Positions 43,359 through 53,364 of a DNA stretch of 64,000 nt are shown here, in pieces. The DNA comes from Microbotryum silenes-acaulis (Eukaryota; Basidiomycota; Microbotryomycetes; Microbotryales; Microbotryaceae), in contig QPFY01000007.1 in assembly GCA_003665825.1 (NCBI GenBank), positions 806,001 to 870,000 of the forward strand, read 5' to 3'. The translations under genes and the position numbers were made by a program. Positions within the stretch are counted from its first letter, which is position 1, and the number at the start of each line of letters is the position of its first letter. Below the pieces are notes generated by a model, which searched no databases, was not told the DNA's origin, and worked only from the letters and a program-made list of their open reading frames with translations.

Positions 43359-44978
43359 TCATTTGGTCAAGTCGGCCAACGTAACACCCTCATCAGAGTC
43401 ATCCAGACGACCGAGCCTTTCCAGCACGCGCGGGAAGTTGCCACAAACGTGGTTCAGCAGAGCATCCTTGATGGTGCCTCGGCGATACGACAAGGTGACG
43501 ACCAATTCGCCCCCATTCGCTGGACTCGACATGATCTGTATCGTCCCCAATGATGGGTCAGCGTGCACACCCTGAAGTAATGGTGGGGAAGAGGCAAAAC
43601 ACAGACGCACATTGGTTCCGATCGCGGCCCCCATCGCGCTCCCAGGCTGAGCCCAACCAAGGACTTCAATCTCTTCGGCGACGTCTTTTGGAACAGGAAA
43701 GACGCCCAAGTTGCTCGCATCGATCGTGCAGGACCATGTGCCGACCTCATTCTCCATCTTCTCCCTCAACCATGTCTCCCATCCCGTGCCTTGTTCGACA
43801 GGGGCTTCGGCCGCCGAGGCAGGATTAGGAACGAGTGAAAGGGTGAGCATCATTTGTTCGGCTCGGGTCCGCTCGGCGGGTGAGGAAAGATGGGAAGCAC
43901 ATGACCGGGTCAGGCTGTAGAAGCCTGTTGAGAGCGTGGCGGCCTTGAATGAAGGTGGTGTGGAGATCGTGGCGACGTAGTTGCCCGTGGTAATGGGATG
44001 GCCCAACGCGGCGTCACGCACTGACACGGGTGTTTCTAGCAAAATTTTGTCCATCAGTAAATAGTTTGCATCGTTTCTGTCATAGTTTGCATCGTTTCTG
44101 TCGTTCCGATAGGACAATAACGAAGCAAACAGCGCAGTGAGCAAGACGGGGTGCAAAGTCGACACCCCGTTCGCTCGAGCCCGAGCCTTGATACGCGCCA
44201 TGAGTTCGTTTGGCAAACGGATTATACGAAGCTCAGTCGATTGTTGGTAAGGTGGTACAAGGGGTGGGTTTGGTAATACGGTGGCCCCTTTCGATGCGAT
44301 CAAACGGAATGGCCAGAAGGGGCGGATGACTTCGGCCCACATCATGCTAGCCATGAACGACCAGTGCATCCTCTTGAGGCCCGGGACCGATTGTTCTTGT
44401 GATTGGGGTATATGCTCAAATGGAATAGGCAAACTCGGAAGTTGAACATGGGTCTCATCCGGCCGTGTCGCCCGCTGAATGAGCTGAGCAAACAAATTCT
44501 TCGACCCGAGCCCGTCGGACAGGGTGTGGTGCACGACGAGCACGATGCTTTGCTCATCCTTTCGATCGTGATGTAGCACCTTCCATAGTGGTCCAACGGA
44601 GACGTCCATCTCGTTTGCTTGATGTAAGCCCGCTTGCAACCTCGTCGTCAAGACCTCGTCCGGGCTCGGCGACCCTTCTACGCGGGTCGATGACTCATCG
44701 TCTCGCACGACGTCCAAGATGTCGGATACGCTCGTCTCATCGCGTTCGACGAAGCGCGGAGTTCGGGTGTATCGACCTTCTATCCGACCTCGAAGAAGAG
44801 GGAACTCGTTCAACAGATCACTGATGGCTCGTTCGAGCGCCGCAGCCTTGGAGCCTAAAGTTGACGTAGCCTTGGACTTGAACGAAGCATACAGCACCAC
44901 CGAAGGGGCGACGCCGACGTTGGCCCGAGTGAGAGAGAAGCGCTCGTACAGTCCAAGTTCACGTCCTGTCGAGACCAT
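43359..44978 (-). CDS. Alcohol acetyltransferase-like (ATF family) enzyme
   Basis: Intronless, 539 residues from the ATG at 44978; codons upstream in frame offer no ATG. The start region TGRELGLYERFSLTRANVGV matches alcohol acetyltransferases, and the BAHD/condensation-type catalytic motif HHTLSDG lies at about 150-156. Later DASNLGVFPVP and the terminal acyl-binding region complete the fold. The family uses acetyl-CoA to acetylate alcohols or steroids, at lipid droplets or ER. The DRNDANY heptapeptide is directly duplicated by a 21-bp tandem repeat (44061-44102). Absence of introns contrasts with all multi-exon neighbours and may reflect retroposition or horizontal acquisition. Confidence 0.85.
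   Translation of the reverse strand: MVSTGRELGLYERFSLTRANVGVAPSVVLYASFKSKATSTLGSKAAALERAISDLLNEFPLLRGRIEGRYTRTPRFVERDETSVSDILDVVRDDESSTRVEGSPSPDEVLTTRLQAGLHQANEMDVSVGPLWKVLHHDRKDEQSIVLVVHHTLSDGLGSKNLFAQLIQRATRPDETHVQLPSLPIPFEHIPQSQEQSVPGLKRMHWSFMASMMWAEVIRPFWPFRLIASKGATVLPNPPLVPPYQQSTELRIIRLPNELMARIKARARANGVSTLHPVLLTALFASLLSYRNDRNDANYDRNDANYLLMDKILLETPVSVRDAALGHPITTGNYVATISTPPSFKAATLSTGFYSLTRSCASHLSSPAERTRAEQMMLTLSLVPNPASAAEAPVEQGTGWETWLREKMENEVGTWSCTIDASNLGVFPVPKDVAEEIEVLGWAQPGSAMGAAIGTNVRLCFASSPPLLQGVHADPSLGTIQIMSSPANGGELVVTLSYRRGTIKDALLNHVCGNFPRVLERLGRLDDSDEGVTLADLTK
44061..44102. repeat. 21-bp in-frame tandem duplication in ATF-like gene
   Basis: The unit atagtttgcatcgtttctgt plus c is present twice without mismatch, adding a second DRNDANY heptapeptide to the protein. 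Confidence 0.95.
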
Positions 44979-46456
44979 GGTAGGTTGTCGAGGCAGCCAC
45001 GTTGTAGCAATAGTCGAAGATTGAGACTGTGATTTAACTAATAGCAGAAACAATGACCTCAGTAAGTGAGCGAGCTGCCGCCGCCGCGCACCGTGTGCCG
45101 CACTTAACGGACTTTGGCGGAGTCCGGCAGAGTGAGGGCCGTCAGTTCAGGCGCGACGCGACGCGTGGCCCATCCTCTCCTCTCTGCCCCTCCTATCGAT
45201 GAAACTCTTTCTGCCGCCTCCAAACAGACTATCGTCGGAAGAAGAACCGATCTTGAAATGCAAACTTTACCAACGGCCGGAATCAACAGGGCGCCTTCCA
45301 ACAAACGATTCGCCTTCAAGGTGCTTCGAGTCATCCCACGCCCCCATAACATAAACAAAAAGAAGGGCAAAAGAAGGGAATCCCATTAGACCACGACCCA
45401 TTACTTCTCTAGCACAAAGTACTTTTAAGAAACTGCTCATCAATAGACGCATGCGATTATCAGAGACCGCGCAAGGAAAAAACAAGGAGACGGACGTATA
45501 CGATTGAGAGAGGAAGTAGAGTGATGTGTCATGGGAGCTTTACATGGCCAATTTGAGCAAATTATGACTGGAGTCTTACATCGATCCAATAGACCGGAAC
45601 CTCTCGGGGAAGGATTTGCACTCGGCGAGACTCGCCGGATCCACCGAACGAAAGTCGGAGTTCGCGCGACATCGCGTCGCCGTCCAGAAGCGTCACGGCT
45701 GCATGGAGAAGAGGCAGGACGTCGCTGTCCAAGCAATCGAAGAGCGGACGCGGCGACTGATCCCATGTATGGACTTGATGCGGACTGCCGAGAACGGGTA
45801 TAGTGAGCTGTCATTTGATATGTGTCTGTGCCTGTGGTATCTGCGCGGATGCGCGTGCGTTTAGTCATTAGTCACTTTGGTATTGGAGTTTGATCTGTTT
45901 AAGTTAGGGAGCGCGCGGGGCTTTCTTCCCGCGCGGCTGTTTACTCTTGGTAGCTTTCTCATCACTCGCTCTACATTGTGGTCCTGACTTCTCGGCGTCG
46001 TGCACCCTCACCTATCGGAAGGCTTTACTTCCGCGCTCGCATCTTTTCTGCGATATGAGCTTCTTGGGAGAAGTAAAGAGATGCAGGTCCAGATCGATGA
46101 GGCAAGTGGATCCGAAAACCTGATCCCTCCCAGGTCGCCGAGGCAAGAGAGGCCAAGCGTCGACGAGGGATACCTTCTCCTACAACTTCGGTCGCCGGCG
46201 ACCTTCAGTTGAAGCGAGCGCAGCGAGCCGCTTTGGGCTGTGAGCTCGCAGGGCTGGCAGGGCTGGAGCGAGAGCGTCTCAGACCTCCCAGTCGAGGTGA
46301 AGATCAAGCTCGACAGAAGCACGCGTGTGAAAAGCCGCAGAGAAGAGGGGCATCAGGAGCCAGAACACGATAAACAATCTTCCAAGTTGCATAAACAAGA
46401 ACCACGCAGACGATGCATTCTTGCTCATCTACGATCCAAGAACGGTGTACTCCAAT
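44979..46456. other. Gene-poor intergenic region
   Basis: About 1.5 kb holding the ATF-like promoter and the 3' flank of the phosphatase gene. Short open frames exist on both strands, but none shows a domain, signal peptide or splice support. Confidence 0.5.
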
Positions 46457-49400
46457 TTAATTCACTTCACCCTCCTTCTCCTTCTCCATCTCCTTGATCA
46501 CCCCCACGAGCACACATTCATGCACGCAGACGAATTGCCGATAGTTGGCGACCATGGACATGCGTTGCACGCGCATCTCATTGACGCCGGCAAAGATGGG
46601 GTCGAATGACTCCAATGCCGGCTCGTGGTAGCCCGGCGAATCGGGCAAGGTCAAAGGGAGAAGAGGACCGGTGGTGTTTTGGCTCATCGTTTGCTGAGGT
46701 TGTGCGGACGAAGTCGGAGCAGGATTCGCGGACGGTGCCGGGGAGGAAAAGTTGAAGATACTTGGGGTTTCGGAAGGGGGAGCGGGGATGACCATCCCTG
46801 GCGAATTAAGCGACAAGGAAGCCGTCTCGGGGATCAGGCAACTCGGTGTTGTGACGGGTAGAGGAGCTTGGGGGCGCTGTTGCGTGCGGCCGCGGAAGTC
46901 GAAGCCCGACGAGCTGAGGTTCAAGGTTTGCGCACCGGGTGTGGGCGTGGGTGTGACGAGCGGCGAGGTATCGACTTCCATCCGGTCCTTCGAGGGAACA
47001 CGAGCTTGGCCTACTAACCCATTCTGAGCCCTCGTCTTGCGACTTTGCCGGAGCGCATCAAGCATTGTCGAGATGATGATGAACACGCCTGTACGTCCAC
47101 AGCCAGCAGCACAATTGACGACGATAGGAGGGTCGTCTTGATCTGCCGGCCAGTTGACCTCGCGCTTGTACGCTTCCTGCGCATCCTCGACCTCGTGTAC
47201 CAACTCTACGAGTTCGTAAGGTGAGGCGGGAATGTCAAAATCCGGCCAAGCGCGGTAGTGGATATGCCGGACCTTGCGAGGAGGTTTCGCCGCCTCGACC
47301 GCCGATTTGCGTCGGACCAGGATCGTCCGTCGCACCGTCGACTCCCCTTGCACAACTTCCTTGGATTTCGTCTCCTCCGCATTGGACATGGCGAAGAAGC
47401 CCCCGACATGAGTGGGGTTGTTCTGCGCAAGGTCGTCCTTGTCCGCTTGTCCTCCACCAGTCGCTTCGACAACCCACCCGTCATCGGGCTGTTGCGGTCC
47501 CCAATACCGCCCACACTTTTCTCGGCCGTTCTCGACCAGGTTGGTCAACATGACGACGACACCGACGTGGTGCTGCTCGCACATCTGCCAAAAGTCGGCG
47601 TACGTTGAAGGAAGCGGGCCCTGGGATGCAATGAAGCGGCGTTTCGACCCAGCGAGCTGGATATGCGACGCGTTGACGTAGTCGGTTGCGCCAGAGGCAT
47701 GTCGATCCAACTTGACTCGAGCGTGCTCGTACTGTTTGAACAAACCTGGATCAGACATGCGCTCCAATATTTCCACCAGCACCATGCATGCAACATACAG
47801 GAAAGATGTTCTTGAACCGATTCAGACCCCCCAACTCGACTCCAGCCGAGATACCGAACTTTTGATACATTGCCGACTCGTGGCCGTGCTCGCCGTCCTT
47901 GCCCTGCACGTTCGCATGCCAATTGAGGGCACCTTGCAAGCGCTTGCGTTCGGCCGATTCAAGCTCGTAGAACTGATATGCTAGCACGCGGGCACGTTCG
48001 AAGGGTGGTAGAGCGGTCAAGGCTGAAAGGAAGGGCGGGAGGCGGGTTCGGAGGTGGGCTGGAATAATATCGAACTCGACTGGCGAAAGGTTCTCGAGCA
48101 TGCGAGAAAGCGACAGCGCCTGTAGACCACAAATCGAGTTAGCCTCTCGCTGTTCTGAATCGTATTTCCCAAAATCTTGAAACTTACCTCGCTGTTCTGG
48201 CGAATGTTGTCAAAGAAAGGATTTGTTGCCACACGTCGATCGGCACCACTATCCGTCGAGCTCCCATCCCGTCCATTATTGCTCGATGAGCTACTATACG
48301 GCGCATACCCACTCTTCATACGCTTGATCACTCCAGGCCCTTGGCTACCCGAACGACCATGTCGACTGTGCTCGGACCCACTGTCGTTCTGCGTGTTGGA
48401 CTCGGCCGTTGGTCGTCCTCCGACACCACCAGACTGTACGAACGCCTGCGTCGACGACTGTTGGAAAGCGGCGATTGGCAAGTCGCGAACCTGCAAGACC
48501 GATCGAGCGTGCTTCTTGGAAGGACTCGAGAATTCCATCACTCCTCCGGTCGACGACCCTCCCTCATTTGTTGCCCCAGCTTCTGATCCGGGTGAGTTCG
48601 GTCGACCACTCGGCCCATACTCGAGCAGCGAATTCAGTAACCCCTTGGCGACGATCTCCTTCTTCAACCCGGCCCAGCCGCCCCTGACCCAGAGCAATTG
48701 CGCCGAGGTACCGGCCTTGTCAAATTTGTTGAGCAGGCTTGTCATGGGGGATGTCTCTGGTCGAAAATTCGAATCGGCGTCAAAAACGGCGATCGTAGGT
48801 ACGCTCGACCATCTTGCGAAAATGGACTGGTCGTCCGGGGGGAGACCCTCACTGACTCGATCGATGCCGTAGGCTGGACGCCGCAACAAGGTCGAGGGGA
48901 TGCAGATGTTGACCGACGACCGCAAGTGTACGCTCAGGTAATTCGTGTGGGTGCGCATGTCGAGTACGAGGACCGAGGACTCGTCGGCGACGATCATGTC
49001 GAGCAATGCGCTCGGCGGAACGGACGTGAGCTTGGATGGCGCGGCTGAACCCGTCGACGTCAGTCCCGTCGACTGGGACAGCAAAGAGGCGCCATTGGAC
49101 GAAGCCACCGATGCGACGGAAGATGTAGAAGCGACGGAGGAGGCGGAAGATGTTGTCGATGGGGTGGGCCGCCGCAGCGCAAAGGCCATCGGCGGCGCGT
49201 TCATGGTGAAGTTTGCAGCCGAGTTCGTCGACGTCGAAGGGAATGCGTTCGCCGAGGATGCGGATGTCGTCAGACCGCCGAAAAAGGGGGATGGCCCCGA
49301 GGTTTGAACCATGGGGGTCGCACTTCCTGCACTTGTGACGGAAGGTGATGGCCCTCGGATCGAATCGGAGCCTGTCCTCTGCAACCTCAGCGAAGAAGAC

Positions 49401-50089
49401 GGTGCCGATGACGAGGACGAGGACGACGCGGTGGACGCGCCAAAGTTGAAGCCTTCACTCGAAGCCGAATGGACGCTGGGTGTCGGTGCCGCATCGTACG
49501 ATTGAGGCCAGCCCGGTGGGGCCTGACTCGAGGACCACTCGTGAGACTTTGACAAAGATGGTGATCGTGGTGTGGCGGAGCCGGCGCGTCTCGCATCGGA
49601 CGGCGCGAAGGCGGCTGTGGCGGCTGCCGATGACGACGTCGAGGACGAGGACGCTGGCGGGAAAATCATTGGCGATCGGGGTGACTGCTGGTGTTGCTGC
49701 CCTTGTGGCGTCGTCCCGGGGAGGTGGAACACGAACGACGAACTCGAAGGTGGATTCTGGCTCGAAAAGGCGGCGTCGAACGGATGCGACATGTTCGTCG
49801 TCGCACTCGCAGCCGTACCAGCACCACTCGCACCAACAGCAGCGCACCGAGAAGACTCGAAGGTGAATGGCGCGTTGGCTGAGGGCGCGACCGACGCCGG
49901 CGGCGAGCTACGATGGCCCGACGACGACCCCATTCCGAGACCAAAGTACTCGTTGGATCCTGCACCCCTGTTCAAGTCCTTGGGCGAGAGTTGGGGTCGA
50001 TGAGGTGATGCTGAGCCCGAGGCGTTCGAGCTCGAGCCAGTCGGGGTGGGCGAGGAGCGCCTGCCCGCGTTCAACGACGACGACGACAT
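46457..50089 (-). CDS. Protein tyrosine phosphatase with N-terminal rhodanese-like domain
   Basis: Exons 50089-48188, 48119-47799 and 47731-46457; 1,165 residues. A long Ser-rich head (1-360) precedes a rhodanese/Cdc25-like domain (about 360-490: LLDMIVADESSVLVLDMRTH, SVNICIPSTLL, LLWVRGGWAGLKKE). The PTP domain follows: GLNRFKNIFPYEHARVKLDR, DYVNASHI, RFIASQGPLPSTYADFWQM, VVMLTNLVENGREKCGRYW, the WPD loop YRAWPDFD and the signature VVNCAAGCGRTG with catalytic Cys948. The layout matches fungal Pyp1/Ptp2/Ptp3 MAPK phosphatases. The invariant His before Cys is Asn here. About 130 low-complexity residues interrupt the domain after the signature. Activity is therefore likely but not assured. Confidence 0.9.
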
Positions 50090-50879
50090 GACGTAGCTGC
50101 CCGCCCTGCTACGCAGTCAGTCGAAAATGAAGAGCCGCAGAAAGGCGGGGAGGGAGGCGGGAGGGGGGAGGGGGGAAGGAGAATGCGGGGGGTGAGGATC
50201 GTACACTTTGGGCGTAAGGGTTGTTTGATGACGAACGAGTACGGTACCAGCACGACCAGCTCGCGTTATTCGACAGCACTATGCCGCGGAACAGAAGAAG
50301 ATCGGCGCGAGACATCGGGAAGCTTTGGGCCGGGGCCTCCCGGTGAGCACGCCTAGGCACGCCCTGGCAGGGCACGCCTGCGCGCCTATGCGCGTGTCCG
50401 CCGTCGAGGCCGATGCCACCGGCGGCCCGCCGCACGTATACTAATAGGCCCAGGCTGCCATGGTCTCGGGGTGACCGACAAGTCAAGCCTTGGCCATTGA
50501 ACTCTGCGGGAGAGCTACAGAAAGAAAGACTTGCAAAAAGAAAAAGACTTTAGCACACTGCAGTACTGTTTCAGCTCTGCGATGCGTCGTCACTGACGCT
50601 TGCGCAAATTGCAGTGAGGTTTTCGATCGGCGACCGGGCGTAAGCCGGCTAATCGTTGAAGGTCAGACGCTCCGTAACTCGGATTCGGCGGTTAGCTGCG
50701 TTTTTCCCGGTTGGAACATGTCATTTCTACGACTGGCTCCGAGTTTCACGTATGTTAATTACATCGTATGCTCGCACCTCACTTCAACTTCTATGGCAAG
50801 ACACCACCCTTCCCAAAAATACTTTGGAGCAGAGCCGCCAGCGCCGACCTGTGGCCATCCCTCAATTCACTCTATACAT
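50090..50879. other. Phosphatase upstream region
   Basis: 790 bp without a supported gene. A G-rich tract (gggagggaggcgggaggggg, about 50147-50190) lies close upstream of the phosphatase start, on the opposite strand a pyrimidine tract. It also includes the MED4 3' flank. Confidence 0.5.
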
Positions 50880-51148
50880 CTACATATCCGGATTAAGATC
50901 CAAATCGAACGTAAAGTCGTCGTCGTTGTAACCATGTTGCGGTGGCCGATGATGACGATGCTCCTTGTCGAGTTTGGCCTGGTTGATCAGTTTCTTGGAC
51001 GGGTCCGGCTCGGTCAAAGCTTTCATAGTGGGGGCTAAGGGAGGAAAAGTGGTATCAGATATGGTCCTTGGTGACCAAAGATGTTCACCGCAACTCACCT
51101 TTGTTGACCATCCCGACCGAACCGACTTCCCCGACGACTCCGACGTCA

Positions 51149-51187
<39 letters not shown>

Positions 51188-51837
51188 GGCTTGGAACCCG
51201 CTGCGGCACCGGTCATATCCAACTGCAGTCTCCCCCTCCTCATCGCCTGTTCGGTAGGGAAAGGCAAGAACACGCCACCGCCACCTCCAGCTGAAGTGGT
51301 CGCGAACTGTTGGGTCGAAGCCAAGAGGGATGCTCCTGAATTGAACGCAGATTGGGTCGGGTCCTGACTCGGTGGAGCGGAAGTGAAAGGTGCGACCCTT
51401 CTCGCGTAGGTCAACACGTTCGAACAGGTCAACAGCTCGGCGTGGGAGGCCGAGTCGATTTGGGCTCGACCGAGTTTTCCCTGGTTGATGAGCGGTTGGA
51501 GGGAGGATTCGAGGCAGGAGAGCGAGATGAGGGATTCGGTCCAGGTTTGGTCGAGCGAGGCGAGTTGCGAGAGCAGGGAGTGGATCAGCACTTTTTGGGC
51601 GGTATGTTGGTGCACGAGGGTGAGCAGAGCTTGGAACTCGTGCGAGAGGGTCGAGAGGTGGGTGTAGAGGGAGTTGGAGGAGGAGGAGGAGGAGGTGGCC
51701 GTGGACGATGGGTCGGTCGAGGTGGGTGGAGCGAGTTGCGAGAGCGTCGACAGCGAAGAGAAGAGGTTCAGAGTCAGGTTCTGGTACTGGTTCAGCAGCG
51801 CAGTGAGTTGAGGTCCTATCGGCTCGTTCGTCGACAT
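50880..51837 (-). CDS. MED4: Mediator complex subunit 4 (MED4-like)
   Basis: Two exons, 51837-51099 and 51034-50880; 297 residues. The helical first half (LTALLNQYQNLTLNLFSSLS, SLYTHLSTLSHEFQALLTLV) is followed by SHAELLTCSNVLTYARRVAP and FTSAPP, matching the MED4 segment around YAHRIS...APP. The C-terminus FTFDLDLNPDM is like the acidic LDLDL tail of fungal MED4. A run of about 13 Asp encoded by GAC/GAT repeats precedes it. MED4 belongs to the Mediator middle module linking activators to RNA polymerase II. Divergent from 52108-53151. Confidence 0.7.
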
Positions 51838-51890
51838 GATGGTGCCCGTGTACGCTCCAGCGACGGCGTGGGGGTTGGAAGGTTTTCAAA

Positions 51891-51940
51891 GGGCTCGTGT
51901 GAGCTCGTGTGAGCTCGTGTGAGCTCGTGTGCTCTCGTGT
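51891..51940. repeat. 10-bp tandem repeat in divergent promoter
   Basis: Five units of gagctcgtgt (three exact, the first and last differing by one or two bases) lie in the 270-bp interval between the MED4 and NFKBIL1-like starts. Confidence 0.9.
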
Positions 51941-52107
51941 GGGGAGGAGCGAAAGAGGCCAAGTCGTTCGCGCCAATTTGCAACTCTCTCTGACTTGTGC
52001 TTCTTCCATCCACAATCACCACCAATCGTTCTACCGTCTTCCGTTCCCTCCGGATCGTACGGGCACATAATCCACGCCTACTTCGTCACCTGAACGATGT
52101 GACCAGG

Positions 52108-53151
52108 ATGACCCGTCTACGAATGAAAGACTCGTCCTTGTCCTCGACCGAGCAAGCCGTCCTCGACGCGACCAGACGAGCGTCCAAACAGAGTCACAAA
52201 CGGCGCCATCACCATCGGTCATCTACCAAAGGAGCAGCACCTCCTCGTGATCGATCGGAATCCCTGACCCCTCCCCGCTCAAGGGCGTCAACGTCCAAAC
52301 ATACGCTCGAGCATGACTTGGCCGACGACGGGGACGACTTTGATCAATCGTCCTTACCGCCTTCGCAAGCCTACAAGCGTTCGCGTTCTTACGACCAAGA
52401 CGACGACGAAGAACGTCGGTTCCAAGACAAACTCCGTTCGGCTGAGCATGAGGATCAAGGCGTGGGTTATTACGAGCAACTTCTGTACGAGAGGGAACTC
52501 GCGAGGAACGCCGCTAGTTTCCATTATGGGTCCTCGGTCCGAGCCGCGATGGGTCAGCCCGAGGCACAGAAGGGCGCGACGTTGATCATGGACGAGGAGG
52601 AATATGCCGAGTACATACGCGCGGGCATGTGGCGCATCCAGAACAAGGAGGAGATCCTACGGCGCGAGAGGTTGGACAAGGCCAAGAAGGCTCAAGAAGA
52701 GAAGGACCGCATCGAACGAGAGGCGTTTCAGAAAAAGGAGAAGGAACGGATACGCAAGCTCGAGGAAAGAACGATCAAGAAGGATCAACAGATGGAAAAG
52801 GACCAACGGGAAGCCTATGCCGCCAAGTGGAGTAAAATCACCGCATCATCGACCGAGACCAACCTTCGGTTCAGCGATATCCCCTGGCCGATCTTTCCTC
52901 ACGTACCCTTCCCACCGCTGTCGTGGCCATCGACGACCGACATCACACCCCTGCAGGTCGATAGGTTCCTCTTGTCCCACATTAAGGACAAAGACTTACG
53001 CAAGTCGACGTTGAGGTCAGCTGTACTGGCTTATCACCCCGATCGTTTCTGTAGGTTGACGGCGAGAATAAAAGACGAGGATACCCGGACTAGAGCGACG
53101 GAGCTGGGCTTGAGGATTAGTCAGACGATTAATGACATGCTGAAAAAGTAG
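52108..53151 (+). CDS. NFKBIL1-like protein with degenerate J-domain-like C-terminus
   Basis: Single exon, 347 residues from the first ATG (MTRLRMKDSS). The N-terminal third is basic and Ser-rich. A middle region has GYYEQLLYERELARN and EEYAEYIRAGMWR, then a long Glu/Lys/Arg coiled coil (about 185-255). The C-terminal part, RFSDIPWPIFP followed by LRKSTLRSAVLAYHPDRFCR, reproduces the IPWP and WHPDRF motifs of NFKBIL1-type proteins, whose last segment resembles the J-domain HPD. Those proteins act in mRNA splicing contexts. The fungal function is unknown. Confidence 0.75.
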   Translation: MTRLRMKDSSLSSTEQAVLDATRRASKQSHKRRHHHRSSTKGAAPPRDRSESLTPPRSRASTSKHTLEHDLADDGDDFDQSSLPPSQAYKRSRSYDQDDDEERRFQDKLRSAEHEDQGVGYYEQLLYERELARNAASFHYGSSVRAAMGQPEAQKGATLIMDEEEYAEYIRAGMWRIQNKEEILRRERLDKAKKAQEEKDRIEREAFQKKEKERIRKLEERTIKKDQQMEKDQREAYAAKWSKITASSTETNLRFSDIPWPIFPHVPFPPLSWPSTTDITPLQVDRFLLSHIKDKDLRKSTLRSAVLAYHPDRFCRLTARIKDEDTRTRATELGLRISQTINDMLKK

Positions 53152-53364
53152 TCCATGCTATAAGATGAGAATGTTCTCCCTCGCCAAGTTGGTCGTGCCA
53201 GCCGCTTACCAGTCTGATCCGGAGGGGGGGCTCTCGGAGGGTTCACGTTCACAGCGACATCAGATGCCCAAGATCGTGGTATAGATATCTAGAAATACAA
53301 TCTCGAAAGGGGGTGAAAACCGGTCAAAGAATCGAAGAACCAAGACCCACGGAAAGAAGTTCAT

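Noticed and set aside
44979..45053. 25-codon upstream extension of the ATF-like protein
   Set aside because: It would begin at TTG; the first ATG is at 44978 and the family similarity starts just after it.
51152..52015. 287-codon minus frame opposite/overlapping MED4
   Set aside because: Arg/Leu/Pro-rich out-of-phase shadow of the MED4 exon; ends in CGT/CGG repeats.
51997..52107. 37-codon upstream extension of the NFKBIL1-like frame
   Set aside because: It would begin at GTG; the first ATG is at 52108, and the extension overlaps the presumed divergent promoter.
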